64,000 bases of DNA from Ariolimax columbianus. Its lineage: Eukaryota > Mollusca > Gastropoda > Stylommatophora > Arionidae. Under the pieces are notes generated by a model. The model had not been told where the DNA came from. It worked only from the letters and a program-made list of their open reading frames with translations, and did not search any database. Each line of letters opens with the position of its first letter. The first letter of the stretch is position 1. Positions 9,947 through 23,083 of the stretch are shown piece by piece. Location of the stretch: NCBI GenBank assembly GCA_036924085.1, contig JAVGWX010000004.1:45105293-45169292 (forward strand). Direction: 5' to 3'. Position numbers and translations under genes: made by a program.

Positions 9947-10810
9947 CCGACTTCAGCAAGCATTTTTTGAGTACCGGGTTAGCATTCCCTCTTCGATCCC
10001 TTCTCCTTAACCAGTCTGCTCTGTTGCAGCCTGTTTTCTAGAATACTGCGCGGACGTGTAGAACGGCCTTGGCAGCTCCGGTTCGCTAGCCCTTACGCTA
10101 TCAGTCAGCTATGGCTCGATGACCGCTGCAGCTCATGCGCTGCTCACCATCTTGATCCAGTATTTACTTGATTTTGAAGAAATATGATCATGACAATAAT
10201 AATGGGCTTATCGCCGTCGATGAGAATAACCAACATCATCATGTGTCATACTGCGCCCTTTAGTCTGTGGGCGGATGCGTGCATGACAGATTAAGCCAAC
10301 ACCAGCTGGTGCTGGTTTTGTCTCTACTCTATACTTCCCCCCTCGCTAACTGCATGCAAGGCTCTTTTTGGCCTCGCCTTTTTCAGGCTAAACGATTTAC
10401 TGCCAGGATTCACTGAATCGCTTTTATTGACGTCCAGGTGATCGCCTTGCTGCGCTAAGCTCGCTAAACAGTAGTTTTTTTTTGAACCTTTCACTTGACA
10501 TTCGAGAAACTTGGCCAGTCTATCTCACTTTAACTTTCTACAAAAGTGTATGAATAGTGTAGTAGTAATGTAAAGAGTATGGTTATTTGTGATGTGGTCT
10601 TGTAGCCAATTTGGAGTATGTGTCATGTAGAAATGATTCAACCTCCTGGCGTGTTTGGCGTACACACTCCAGCTCTCTCACCCATAGATCAGGGTTTAGA
10701 GACTAGCCGGATGTTTGCCAATCAGGTTAGTTGCTTTTTAACGATATACTTCATTTAAACATTCAAATCTTCTTCGGGCAATATCAGGTAGTACTATTTA
10801 CTCATGTGTA
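9947..10810. other. P-half spacer, no gene recognised
   Basis: Contains a GC-richer stretch (10020-10150) and a near-palindrome, ACACCAGCTGGTGCTGG, near 10299. The base after 10430 is where the rRNA block begins in the other copy (32928). I see no coding potential. Confidence 0.5.
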
Positions 10811-10974
10811 TCTTCTTTTTCTTTCACTTCTTTTTCTTCTTCTTTCTCTTTTTATTCGTCTTCTTTTTTTCTTCTTCTTCTTCTTCTTCTTCTTCTAATT
10901 CTTCTTCTTCTTCTACTTCTTCTTCTCTATTTTCTTCTTCATTCTTTACTTCTTCTTCTTTTTCTTCTTTTTCT
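10811..10974 (+). repeat. Polypyrimidine TTC/TTTC tract
   Basis: About 165 bp are almost entirely C and T on the plus strand, with TTC the dominant motif and only a few purine interruptions. The minus strand reads as a Glu/Lys-rich open frame, which is a by-product of the repeat. Homopurine-homopyrimidine tracts of this kind can form triplex DNA. It may descend from LINE (GAA)n tails. Confidence 0.9.
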
Positions 10975-11138
10975 AGCTCACCGACAATTGTATTAAGTCT
11001 ATACGTAAAGGCCAATTCTATGGACAAAGTCTACTGTGGTGGGGAGTTCTTCAAGACGCTCACAAAAGTGTGTATGTGTGGGTTCATCTCCGTGGGTCAG
11101 TATTCACAACGCAGTTGCTTTAGCATGTTACAGTCTTG

Positions 11139-13900
11139 ACAAAGGAAGGGTTCTGATACTAACACGTAACTGCATACCGAGGAGCGCAGTAGCTGTCAAT
11201 CACACTGGACAAGCAGAAATTGTAGGACTCGACATAATGACATAAGAAACGAAGATCCACATCTTCAACCTGTATGGCCCACCCATCAAAGACCTGTCCC
11301 TCTCGAGTATGGAAATCAAGAACTCCAGCTGCCTAGTAGTTGGAGACTTCAACAGCCACTCAGAGAGATGGGGATATTCGGACACAGACAACAGAGGAGA
11401 TGAAGTGGAAGACTGGGAGATAGACACAAATCTCTATCTTTACAATAGGCTGGAGGACAGCCCTATCTTCTACTCTAGAACATGGCATACCGCCTCTACT
11501 CCAGACTTGGCCTTTTCCACGGTTGATATTCACCACAAAATAGACGGCCAGGTGCTCAACCAATTGGCAGGTAGCGACAAAAGGCCAATTAGGCTAGAAA
11601 TTGATATGGAAGTAGGCCCACAGGAAATAAAAGCGCTCCCACGTTGGAACTATAAACGATCCGACTGGGACAGATTTGCAATTCTGACAGATCGGCTATG
11701 TGAAACCATCAACACATGGAATAACAATATGAAACCTATGGTGGAAAGCCTAAGCAAAGCAATAATGCAAGCAGCCACCGAAACCATCCCAAGAGGGGCA
11801 AGGAAAAAATACAAGCCATATTGGAATGATGAATTGCAGGAAGCGGAAGACGAAGTCTCAAATGCTAGGAACATGGCAGAGAGAGAACAATCTATGGAGG
11901 CAAATATCGCCCTCAAGGCTATCACGGCGAAATACAAAAGAACACTAAACCATATAACAAGAGACAGCTGGACAAATAAAACAGAAAGCCTCAATTTATA
12001 TAAAGAAGAGAACAAACTATGGAAGTTAGTCAGAGCCATGAATGACGAAACACCATCAAATAAACAAATTACCATCAAGTATGTCGACAAAATGCTTACT
12101 GGAAAAAAAAGCAGCAAACGCCTTTATAGAACGAACACTATGCCAGAGCAAACCACACTGATGTCCTTACAGACAGGCACACAGACAATAATGAAGAACA
12201 AAAGAGCCACGACAACATCAATATGGCACCAAAGGAGCACATGATGGCAATACTAACAATGAATAAAAAGGAAGAGGCCATGAGAACTCGATGAGAAAAC
12301 CATGAGAAAAAGAAATCGCCCGGAAAAAGATGGGGTAACACGAAATGCTGATGGAGTTGGGCCAAACAGCAAAGAGGAAGTTACTATCAGTTTTGAACCA
12401 AAGCTGGAAAAGGGGAATTGTACCTCAGACATGAAAAGACGCTGTACTTATACCAGTACCAAAGAAAGAAAAAGATAGAACAGATCCAAATGGATACAGG
12501 CCTATCAGTCTACTGAGCTGTGTAGGTAAACTGATGGAACGTATGATAAACACCAGACTGATGTGGCATCTGGAAGAAAAACACATACTAATTCCACAGC
12601 AAGCAGGCTTTAGACAGCACAGATCCACTGAGGACCAGATCACTCTCATAGCCCAGTTAATAGATGATGCTTACCAGGAGAAAAAACACACAGTAGCGAT
12701 TTGGGTGGATTTAGAGAAGGCATTTGACAAGGTGTGGATAAAGTGACTTAAAGTCAAGCTACGAAGAAGTGAAGTTTGTGGGAAAATGTACAGATGGATC
12801 AGCGACTACCTCGAAAACAGAACATCCATAGTTCAAGTACAATAGCAGATGAGCAAAACGGTGACACTTCAGCAGGGAGTACACCAAAGGGGAGTACTGT
12901 CACCAACACCTTTCCTGGTGTATATAAACAACATCACAGAGAATCTACCAAGAAGAGTCCACAGCTCCATGTTTGCAGACGATCTGGCTATGTGGACGTC
13001 TGAAAAAAATCTCACCATAGCAAGCAATCGGATGCAGCAGGCCCTAACATCGTTGGAGGAGTGGGCGAACTCATGGCTGGTCAAAATAAATGAGGAAAAA
13101 ACAACATGTACGATATTCTCGCTTTCAAACAAACTCCAGAACACCAAAATAAGTCTTAGCGGCAAATATCTGCGGGCAAATGGCAACCAAAACTACCTGG
13201 GAGTCACATTTGATCGGTGCATGACATGGAAAAGTCAGATCGAGAGAAACCGAATGAGAGCCAGACAAAGAATGGCAATCATGAGGAAACTTGCTGGCAC
13301 AAGCTGGGGAACAGACGAAACTGTACACTGGAAGAGTGAGACCAGTTCTCGAGTATGGCATTGCGGCATGAGCAACAGCAGCAAAGGCGAACTTTGATAC
13401 AATTAGCAAACTTCAAAACCAAGCCATGAGAGTTATAACAGCAGGCATGAAGTCAACGCCAATTGTAGAACTGGAAAAGTTTAGAAATCTGCAATCCATG
13501 ACCGACAGAAGAGACTGCAGAGCCCAGCAGCAAGTAGAGAAACTCAGAAGACTGACAGACCACCCAATGCATCAGAGACTAAATAGATTTGGAAATGGGA
13601 AACTAAAGCGAAGACAATTTGCAGAAATAGCCAAAGCAAAGATGAGCGAAGACACTATGAACACATTAACACCAAACCCCATCCCTACTGTACGCAAACC
13701 TACCTGGAAGCAGCATATCATTCCGGAGGTGGTAGAAAATATACCAGATATTTGAAACAAGAACAGCCAGACTGAAAAAGAAAGAAGAGACATAACCCTG
13801 AGGTACATAACGAAAAACTACCCAAGCATGGACTGGACCCATGCATACACCGACGGGTCTGTAACAAACACAACACATAAAGGAGGGGCAGAGGTATTCC
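11139..13900 (+). pseudogene. Ingi-like 2 LINE remnant, both ends missing
   Basis: Homology to Ingi-like 1 starts within the endonuclease (KGGVLILTRN region) and ends early in RNase H, just after AYTDGSV. Stops occur at about 11238 (TAA), 12745 (TGA) and 12842 (TAG), with frameshifts near 12110, 12290 and 13320. The longest open piece, 11309-12244, retains VVGDFNSHSERWG but reads SDK where the endonuclease needs SDH. The RT FADDLAMW motif is still readable. This is an old inactive copy in the opposite orientation to the fragment at 7381. Confidence 0.9.
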
Positions 13901-13993
13901 ATTTCTCAATTTTGTGCATCGGTTGAATTTAAAGTGAGCTAAACTGCGAGAACTGTTACCGGTAAAAGTGTTACTGGTAAGCTACATAAGCTG

Positions 13994-14135
13994 TACAGTG
14001 GTGAATGCTTGGAATGTATTGCCATAGGAAGTAGTTTTAGGCTGGAACAATTAATGCATTTCAGAATAGATTGGATGCACATAGCTTTTAGAGCTAGGAA
14101 ATGTAAATGAAACTGGTTGTTTACAGACTCTGCAT
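13994..14135 (+). mobile_element. L2/CR1-like LINE 3' end fragment
   Basis: Plus-strand copy of the CR1/L2 C-terminus, with a decayed VVNAWN...LP motif, followed by the short 3' UTR; the 26-bp array begins at its end. Confidence 0.7.
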
Positions 14136-14345
14136 AGTTTTCTAAGCCGGTATAAACACGTAGTCTTCTAAACCAGTATAAAGATATAGTCATTCTAAGG
14201 CAGTATAAAGACATCGTCTTTTAAACCAGTATAAAGACATCGTCTTATAAACCAAGATAAAGACACAGTCTTCTAAACCAGTATAAAGTTTCAGTCTTCT
14301 AAGCGAGTAGAAAGACATAATCGTCTAAACCAGTATAAAGACGTT
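14136..14345 (+). repeat. 26-bp minisatellite, about 8 units
   Basis: Same array as at 111-320, with the same unit order and variants, so it was copied with the macrosatellite unit rather than amplified independently. Confidence 0.88.
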
Positions 14346-15080
14346 AACTTAGTTACATATTGTACATTAAATGGAGAGTATTTCTCTTTAGCCCAAAAAT
14401 GAAAGGTGTTTACTGCACGCGGCTGTTCATTGGTGATCATTCTTATTCAGCAAATGATGTTAACTGTAGATGTCACGTACCCCTTCTCGGAATAATGTTT
14501 TTAAATACATAAAATACAATAGCAAAGAACCAGTTATATAGAAATAGTTAAAAAACAAACACAAAAGTACATGTGATATATGTGTCTTTCTTAACAATTT
14601 CAATAGAAATACAATACATTTAATATAGAAGAAAGTTAATTTCATTATTGTTTGAATGAACGTGCTGCGTATATATGCAAGGCTGAGGAACGGGTCACAA
14701 AGATCAAGAAATGCTGACCGCGTGAAGGCTTGTTGTTTCTCGTTCTCGAAGAGGATTCAACTGTTGTATTGTACAAACCACACGTTTGCCATGTTAGACA
14801 TCTAATCTGTTTCGATTTGTTTTTCTTTTATGCTACAAATGTCGAAAATCCATATTTGCAGAGATATATTGTTGGAAATGGAATGAAAACTTGCATAGCT
14901 CGCTTTACAAGATAATGCTAGTTTACTAACTGCTATTGTAGATAGTCTGTTCACACCAGGACTGTGTCCACGTGCGATCTAGCCCGGTGGGTTTAACAAC
15001 TAGCGAAATGTAAAAGTACTGATAAGCGTAAACACAACTCAACGAAGTCCAAAATTTATACCTGAATTTAAAGTACAACC
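14346..15080. other. D-half spacer, no recognised feature
   Basis: Copy of 321-1055. Nothing recognised. Confidence 0.6.
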
Positions 15081-15424
15081 AAGATAACGATCACAGGCAA
15101 GGCAAAGACCAAACATAAAGTTATTTTAGAACAACAGAAGATTGAGAAAGTCACAAGCTTTGAGTACCTCGGCTCAGTTATAAGCGCCAATGGCTACGGC
15201 AATGCAGAGGTTCAATAAAATGAGAAACTGATGACAGAACATTAATAAAATGAAAATAACTATTCTGTGAACTTGCATTATACCGATGAAGACATACGGA
15301 TGTGAAACATGGACCCCCCACACAAACACTTAAGAAAAGGATTGCATCTTTTGAACTAAAGGACTATAGAAAAGTGCTCAAAATACAATGGATAGCAAAA
15401 AGGAAAAATGCAGATATCCTTAAC
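15081..15424 (+). pseudogene. RTE-clade LINE remnant
   Basis: Copy of 1056-1399 with the same disabling stops; one base difference changes QYNE to a stop context at about 15217. Confidence 0.75.
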
Positions 15425-16262
15425 TTAGCTTAACGTCCTTAAACTGGTTTAGAAGACTCTGCAGAATCTGTATACATACAGTTTCATTTCATCACCTTGC
15501 TCTAAAAGCTATGCGCATCCAATTTATTCTTAAATGCATTAACTGTCCTTCCTTCCACTATTTCCCTTGGCAATGCATTCCAAGCATTCACCACTCTCTA
15601 ATTAAAAAAATATTTCCTAATATCGAAACTGGACCTCTCTTTAGTTAATGTGTAACTATGCCCTCTTGTTATATTTGGTGGCTGTATTTTTTTTTAAAAA
15701 CTTGTTATAGTCTAATTTATCCATTCCTCTGATCATCTTATAAGCCTGTATTAAGTCACTACGAATTATTATCTCTTCTAGACACTGTAGGCCGGTTTTT
15801 CCTCATAACTGTAATTCTGCAATCCCACTATCAGCGTTGTCGCTCTTTTTTGAATTCTTTCCAGCATGTTTGTATCCCCTCTATGATAATGACTCCACGC
15901 CTGTACGCATAACTCCAATCTAGGTCTAACTAATGCTTTATACAGTTTGACTATCACTTCCTTGCTCCTATGTTTAGTATTTATGTTTATCATACATAAC
16001 ATTGCATTTGCCTTTTTAATTGCTACCTGAACTTGCTCACTCACCTTACCTGTATGATCTAGTATAACTTCTAAGTCCATTTCCTTATCTATCTTTCTAA
16101 TATTGTTCTCTCCCATTCTGTAATTATGTTTCATATTGGATCTACCCATGTGGATGACTGTACATGTATCTACATTAAACTCCATTTGCGAACCTACAAA
16201 CCACTCTCGAATTTTATCTACATCCGATCTCACTATATCCACATCTGCTTGAGATATAGATA
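15425..16262 (-). mobile_element. L2/CR1-like LINE, 3' third
   Basis: This is the uninterrupted version of the element cut at 1900. On the minus strand an open frame covers ADVDIVRSDVDKIREW, QMEFNVDTCTVIHMGRSN, MDLEVILDHTGKVSEQV, KALVRPRLELCVQAWSHY and ERIQKRATTLI. This is the RT thumb series of CR1/L2 LINEs (LYKSLVRPHLEY, W, RRATKLI). It stops after KPAYSV; remnants of the C-terminus and 3' UTR follow to 15425. The 5' end is truncated near a (TA)n run at 16266. Confidence 0.85.
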
Positions 16263-16265
16263 AAG

Positions 16266-16289
16266 ATATATATATATATATATATATAC
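16266..16289 (+). repeat. (TA)n microsatellite
   Basis: A run of alternating TA at the 5' truncation point of the L2-like fragment; the copy near 48683 is shorter, as expected for a slipping microsatellite. Confidence 0.9.
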
Positions 16290-16371
16290 TATAGATCCTA
16301 ATTAATTTCAAGCAAAATTGGTTAGTAAACAACATCTTGTCTCGAAAGCTAAAGTAGTTTCTTTTGCTTCT

Positions 16372-16935
16372 TCGTTTATCTTCAGACCTCAGCTTCAATG
16401 ATTTTAACAAAGGCAGCAGTCGACACAAGGCTCTGTACGCTTCCGTACAGCTTCTCGTGGAAGGACACTGGCTGTTGCCAATTGTTACTTCTTTTGTCGG
16501 TATACAGCGGGCAGGACTGCAAAATATATTATGCCTTCATGGGGGCTGTGCCGCAGGCACACATTTCTGTAGTGCCAATCTTGAACTTATTGTACAGATG
16601 GCATCTGAGTCTGTTGTGACCTGTGCGTAGCCGGAAAATGATCACCTGGTCTCGCCTGGAGAGTTGATGGTAGGCATCGTTTTCTATGTGGCCAATGTGA
16701 TCCTATTTTCCATTTTGCACTGTACGTTGTCCTGATGAATGCTTTAGTTTCATTGTATGTGATGTCTGTATCACTCTGCTGCAGCATTCCTCGCTCTCTG
16801 GCGAGCCTGTCCGCCTCCCCGTTGCCTGGAATGTCTCAGTGGGCTGGTGTCCATTGGACTGCTTTTTTTTTAAGCACTGGGCTCTTGAGGGCCATTACAC
16901 TGCTAGGTCGTCTGTGAAAATGACCACTTGCTTTG
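16372..16935 (-). pseudogene. Ingi-like 3 LINE 3' fragment
   Basis: Minus-strand remnant of a more distant relative of Ingi-like 1. In shifted frames one reads VVIFTDDLAV (RNase H), LARERGML, DTDITYNETKAFIRTTYSAKWK, then the conserved R-RTGHNRLR-HLYNKFKIGTTE segment and a Cys-rich end. The TTC-rich 3' edge near 16372 corresponds to the family's tail. Several frameshifts. Confidence 0.75.
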
Positions 16936-18712
16936 CTGTATAATAGTTTGACCACATCAAACGCCATACTGACCTAGGAAGAACGATACAGGAGGGTTTG
17001 GTGTTTGAAAAGCGGGGCTGAAGCAGACCGATGAAAAGATGGAAACAAGACATCACGGAGGTCATGACGATGACAACGATAGAGGCGATACTTCTGGCTA
17101 GAGATCGAGTTACAGATCGTTTGTTGTGAAAGTGATTTTCTGCAAATGACATGCAACATGATGATGATGATGATGATAATAATGATGATAAAGATGAAAG
17201 TGAGCAATTTTTTGTGCTATGTAATAATGCTTGTTATGGTATACAAAAATATATGTGACTTTATTGTTGACTAAGATCTAGCAAATACTATTTTCATTTA
17301 TAAACATCATTGCATAATTTCAGAAGTGCCGGTTATGCTAGCAATCAGCTAGAGGTTAGTGATATTTAAGATAATATCTGTGGGTAACTGAGACGCTAGT
17401 CCGGTCAAGCACACCATATTGCCCAGGACGTTGCGTCAGGGTCAAACACAATGTTTTTCGTCCATCACGAGCCTTTACTTTTTGCACCCAGCCAGTCCAT
17501 CCAGTCGAGTATTCTGTAAATCCGGGTTGTGGATGGGTGGGAAGATGGGAACTGCATATTCGCAGTCAGTGAAAGCAGAAAAAGTTTGCTTCGCGAGACG
17601 GTGATCATGATTGTCAGCAAATCCATGTACCTCAGCCGCTTTATTGCTCGCAAGGTGTCCCGCAACTGACGCAGCTTTTTGACTGTAGTTTAGCTTGTCA
17701 GTGGACCAACGCTCTCTTCTCGCCCGTCGTCACAGGACTCGACTGTGTTAGTACTGGATACATGAAAAGAGAATGACTTGCGCGATGAATTTCCTTTAAG
17801 TGAGAAAGGGTTGCGCAGTTTGTCAACCACACTCTCTCGCTCGAGTCCAACTTTAACCAGTGGCAAGACAAGTCAGGACGACTGGATATGAGCTCGGGTG
17901 CAGTGGTTGACCACGGATGCTCAAGTGCCTGGCCGTGTTCTGTGCAGTCCACACCGATCAGCACATTTACATTCCGTTCTCTGGACAACATTCTGCTACT
18001 TAAGCCACATCAGGGCTTGGTGGTGCAAGATTGAGAACGAACGACCCTAAGCCAGCAAGCCATTTAATAAAAAAACAGAATGCGATACTGGAGAAAACAC
18101 TAAAAAGCTATATTTCTTTTTTTTACTTCGTTTACCGTGGTTCCTAAGAGGCAGTATATTGTTCTGTGTTTTGCACTTTAGAGCCTGGTTAAACCATATT
18201 CAGCACGAAATTTATTAGGTGTACGACCCAGTCAGATCAGGAATCTGAACACAGACATGTTTTGTTTGTGAGCCATCGAAACTTCGCAACCACGTATGAA
18301 CACTTCTATAAAAGCTTAACACATGCAATTCCAAATTCATATCTTTTCTATCGTTATCGCTGCTTGTTTCAAATCTATCAATAACATGACCTCCCATAGT
18401 GTATCCGGGGTCCCTTACTGAGAATGGTAGAATATAACCGCCACAGAATACTGTCACAGTAGATCAAGGGCAAACAATCTTAAGGTGAGCTATGTATGTG
18501 TTTCTCCTGAGTGGCCAAAATAATCATTGCATGTTGAACGCGAGGACTAAGAGTTGTCCATGGATGTGGCAATCTCAAAATGTAGAAATTATCGCTACCC
18601 TACTGCAATCAACTAGAAAAAGTCTTTCCTAAAAGCTGGTTTTGGTAAGTCAAATACAATGCTGGACCTGTGCTTCAACAAAAAAGAGATGAGTGACCTT
18701 GATTTAACTAAA
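16936..18712. other. D-half spacer with a short repeat-derived segment
   Basis: Contains a GAT microsatellite at about 17158-17195. About 17960-18060 resembles 9850-9960 of the P half in reverse orientation. No gene recognised; an 80-codon open frame at 18215-18457 lacks an ATG. Confidence 0.5.
17698..17991 (-). other. 97-codon ORF of unknown nature
   Basis: ATG-initiated. The N-terminus NVLIGVDCTEHGQALE recalls the start of universal stress proteins (VLIAVDGSEH...AL), but the remainder does not follow that fold and no ATP-binding G-2x-G-9x-G motif is present. The same start region matches the unrelated-looking locus at 9900-9940, which argues for a repeat rather than a gene. It is duplicated unchanged at 50005-50298. 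Confidence 0.15.
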
Positions 18713-18966
18713 CTTATCGTCTTTATACTGGTTTAGAAGACTATGCAGAGTCTGTACGCAACCAGTTTCATTTACATTTCCTTGCTCAATAAGCTATGCG
18801 CATCCAATGTATTCTTAAATGCATCAACTGCCTCTGCTTACATCACTTCCTTGGAAATGCATTCCAAGCATTCACCCCTCTCTGACTAAAGAAATATTTC
18901 CAAATATCCAATCTTGACCTTTCTTTATTTAATTTGAAGCTATGCCTTTTTGTTCTGATTTGATTG
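18713..18966 (-). mobile_element. L2/CR1-like LINE 3' end fragment
   Basis: Minus-strand copy of the family 3' end: one 26-bp tail unit, an AGAC-TCTGCA block, the ALAFKNT-like and VNAWN-like ORF end, then KYFF. Diverged from the copy at 15425, so it is a separate insertion. Confidence 0.75.
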
Positions 18967-19164
18967 ATTGAACTCCATGCATGTATTGAAAGGCGTGACT
19001 AAATAGAGTTGTGCATGAGGATAGCAACCTCATCATGCAAGTAAACTGATACATAAACTCCTACTGCAAGATCATGCAAAGTTTTTTCCTGAAGTCATCT
19101 TGATGGAGGTTGACTGTACTTGTACTGATGTGCTTCGGCTGGCGCGAAAAATGTCAAGAAAATA

Positions 19165-19362
19165 GATCTTCCTTGTTCGTCTTCAGACCTTGAATTCAAT
19201 TACTCTAACGAAGCGAAGGCAGCAGTTGACTTGAGAGTCTGAGCACTTCTGTACAGCTACTCGTGGAAGGACACTGGTTGTTGCCAAATGCTACTTCTTG
19301 TCGGTAAACAATGGGCAGGGCTGCAAAATTTGTTCTGATGTCATGGGGGGTGTGCCGAGAAG
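19165..19362 (-). pseudogene. Ingi-like 3 LINE 3' terminal fragment
   Basis: About 200 bp match the 3' end at 16380-16560, including the CTTCAGACC border and the reverse complement of the Cys-rich tail coding region. Heavily mutated and 5'-truncated. Confidence 0.65.
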
Positions 19363-20239
19363 ATAGATGGCCAGCTAGAGTCGTTGCCTTGTGTTTTAAG
19401 TCAAGTTAGGTAATCCTCATACTCAACCATTGTCTTTCGTGTTGATCGTCCACGGCAACGTTTGGTGAGTCTCGGGCAGCGTGGAGGAAGACGGAGTAGA
19501 ATCGAAATGTCTCAGCCAGGTGTTCCGCGGGAGACTCCATTAGTGGTGAGGTCTTGTATTTCGTAAAGTGTAAAGTGCAGAATCTGCAACAAAAGAAATA
19601 GTATTTGTAAGATTATGTGTTTATATTAATCTTAGTCTTAGTAGACCTGTAATTCTACAAGGGAAGATGACCCTGTGGAGGTTCCAGCTGTGGTGTGAGC
19701 TGGATAAAGGAGGGATGAGGATTTCCTGCTTAGCGTGTTAGGCTCGAGCAGCTTATTACTCCGCTGTGTTAAGACAAGTGCCAAGAAGTTTGGTTCATAG
19801 ATCTGTGAGTCCATCTTAAAAGACTCAAACACTAGACCAACTTGACACGCAACCTGTTAGGCGCCATCTATGCTGCTCTTAACAAACCAACTAAGCATGG
19901 CCGGTGTTGTGCCATGTCACACAGTTAGTCGCCTCTTATGCCATGCTCTATATAGGGCAGTGGTCCTATTTTTGTCATTGCCATACCCAAAGATCCAGAA
20001 TCATTCGTGATGTTTACTGTAGAACGCCGTCCATACAGTGGGCTAGATGACATATGTTGCTTATACAGAGAATACTAGTTGTTTTTGCTTGTGAATGCAC
20101 ATAGCGACAAGGGGGCATTTTGCTACTCAGATATTAAGCTCGCAATATCACTAGACCTATAAATGAATAATGCGAATCAGAATGTAAACATGCAATTCCC
20201 TAGTAGTGGATCCAACGGGAAGCTTCGACTGGTTCATTT
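19363..20239. other. D-half spacer, no gene recognised
   Basis: A 64-codon open frame at 19638-19832 lacks an ATG. I see no domain or RNA gene. Confidence 0.5.
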
Positions 20240-20530
20240 CTTCTTCTTCTTTTTCGTTCGTTTTCAGACATCAACTTCAATGACTCTAACGAAGTCATCA
20301 ATCGACTAAAGGCTCAAAATATGTTCTGCCTTCATGGGGGCTGTGTCGCAGGCACGAAGGTCTGTAGTACCAATCTTGAACTTGTTGTACAGATGACATC
20401 TCAGACTGTTGTGACATATGCGTAGCCGGAGAATGATAATCTATGTAGCCAGGGTGTTTTTTGTTTTTTTTTCCATTTTGCACTGTACGTTGCCCTGATG
20501 AATGCTTTAGTCTCATTGTATGTAATTTCT
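20240..20530 (-). pseudogene. Ingi-like 3 LINE 3' terminal fragment
   Basis: Begins with a TTC-rich tail at 20240-20255, then the ATTGAAGTTGATGTCTGA-like 3' UTR on the minus strand, and the HLYNKFKIGTTDLRACDTAP end of the ORF, with a frameshift. An independent 5'-truncated insertion of the same family as 16372. Confidence 0.7.
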
Positions 20531-23083
20531 GTACCTAACGTAGGTTAGGTTCTTGATTTTGTTCCATAGCGGTATTTTAACCATTCCTATCTATTTTTTA
20601 TACTCCACAGGCGATAAGAGAGAGACTGGAACATGAGGGAACTACGTTTTGAACTCTCCCAGTTTTACTACTATAATCGCTCAGCAATTTATATAATGTA
20701 CAGACCGACACTATGCATTAATGTCTGAAATAGTATCTTGCTATCCACATGTTAACAAACTGAACCTAGGCATGGCAGTTCTAACTAGTATCTTACTATC
20801 CATATTTTAACAAACTCACCCTAGGCATTACAGTCCTAGCTACTAGCTAGTATCTTACTATGATACATCAAGTTTTAATGTCCTATATATAGTATCTTAC
20901 TATCCACAGACTATCATTCCAGCATTAAATGTTGATGTCCTACACAGTTTCTACCTAAGCACATGGTAACAGTCTTTTATATAATACTTTACTATATGAA
21001 AATTAACATACAGACAATAAACGGTATTGTCCTACAAAGTATCGCACTATCCCCATTAAACATAAGTTCACTGACTCGAAACTTTACAGTCCTACATTGT
21101 AATTTGCTATCTAAATATTAACAGACCAATACCAAGTTTTATTGTTCTTCAAAGTATTGTACAATCCCAATGGCATCAGACTGACAGACAGCTTTAATGT
21201 CTTACACAGGATCTTACAATCCACATATTAACAAACCAACTCTAGATTGAATGCACTGCACAGTATCCACTATCCAGATGTTAGACTTACCCAAAACATT
21301 GATGTCCTACATAGTTCCTTACTGCCACCATGTTAACATGCAAACACAGAGTTTAAATGTCTTACAGAGTATCTTACTATCCACATGTCAACAGGCCAAG
21401 ACAGAGCTTTAATGTGCTACAGAGTATCTTACTATCCACATGTTAACAGGCCAACACAGAGCTTAAATGTCCTACAGAGTATCTTATTAACCACATGTTA
21501 ACAGGCCAACACAGAGCTTGAATGTCTTACAGAGTATCTTACTATCCACATGTCAACAGGCCAAGACAGAGCTTTAATGTGGTACAGAGTATCTTACTAT
21601 CCACATGTTAACAGGCATACACAGAGCTTGAATGTCCTACAGAGTATCTTACTAACCCAATGTTAACAGGCCAACCCAGAGCTTGAATGTCCTACAGAAT
21701 ATCTTACTATCCACATGTCAACAGGCCAACATAGAGCTTGAATGTCCTACAGCTTATTTTACTATCCACATATCAATAGGAAAACACATAGCTTGAATGT
21801 CCTACAGAGTATCTTACTATCCACATGTCAACAGGCCAAGACAGAGCTTTAATGTGCTACAGAGTATCTTACTATCCACATGTTAACAGGCCAACACAGA
21901 GCTTGAATGTCCTACAGAGTATCTTACTAACCCAATGTTAACAGGCCAACCCAGAGCTTGAATGTCCTACAGAATATCTTACTATCCACATGTCAACAGG
22001 CCAACATAGAGCTTGAATGTCCTACAGCGTATTTTACTATCCACATATCAATAGGAAAACACATAGCTTGAATGTCCTACAGAGTATCTTACTATCCACA
22101 TGTCAACAGGCCAAGACAGAGCTTTAATGTGCTACAGAGTATCTTACTATACACATGTTAAAAGGCCAACACAGAGCTTGAATGTCCTACAGAGTATCTT
22201 ACTAACCCAATGTTAACAGGCCAACACAGAGCTTGAATGTCCTACATAATATCTTACTATCCACATGTCAACAGGCCAAGACAGAGCTTTCATTTCCTAC
22301 ATAGTATCTTACTATCAACATGTTAACAGGCCAACATAGAGCTTGTATGTCCTACAGAGTATTTTACTATCCACATGTCAACAGGCAAACACATAGCTTG
22401 AATGTCCTACATAGTATCTTACTATTCACATGTCAACAGGCCAACACAGAGCTTTAATGTCCTACATAGTGTTTTACTATCCACATGTCAATTGGGCAAC
22501 ATAGCTTGAATGTCTTACAGAATATCTTACTATTCACAAGTGTACTGGCCAACACAGAGCTTAAATGTCCTACAGAGTATCTTACTATTCACAAGTCAAC
22601 TGGCCAACACAGAGCTTGAATGCCGTACATAATATCTTTCAATCCACATATTAACAAGCAGACACCATGCTTTACTGTTAAAAATAATATCTTACTATCC
22701 ACGTGTTAACAAACCGACAGTAAGTTTTAATGTCCTACACACTATCTTACTTCTTCTTCTTCTTCAACAAATTCACGCTGATGTCTGACAGCTTACTTCG
22801 AACAAGATATCTTACTGTACCCATGTCATCAGCCGGACTCTGAGCTTTGCTATCTTACATGATATTGTACTATCCACATGTTTTAATGTCATTCATAGCA
22901 TTTTACAGTCTCCATGTCAACAGACCAACACCAAGCTGTAATGTCCTAATATAAAATCTTTCTTTCTAAATGTTAGCAGACCTAATAGCAAGCTGTAATG
23001 TACTACATAAAATCTTACTATCTAAATGTTAACAGACCGATGCTATTCGCTAATATCCTACATATTATCTTACTGTCACCATG

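Noticed and set aside
10824..11027. Glu/Lys-rich minus-strand ORF and Ser-rich plus-strand ORF
   Set aside because: Both are translations of the TTC/TTTC repeat tract.
17698..17991. Universal stress protein gene
   Set aside because: Only the first about 16 residues are suggestive; the rest lacks the fold and the ATP-binding glycine motif, and the start region is shared with another repeat.
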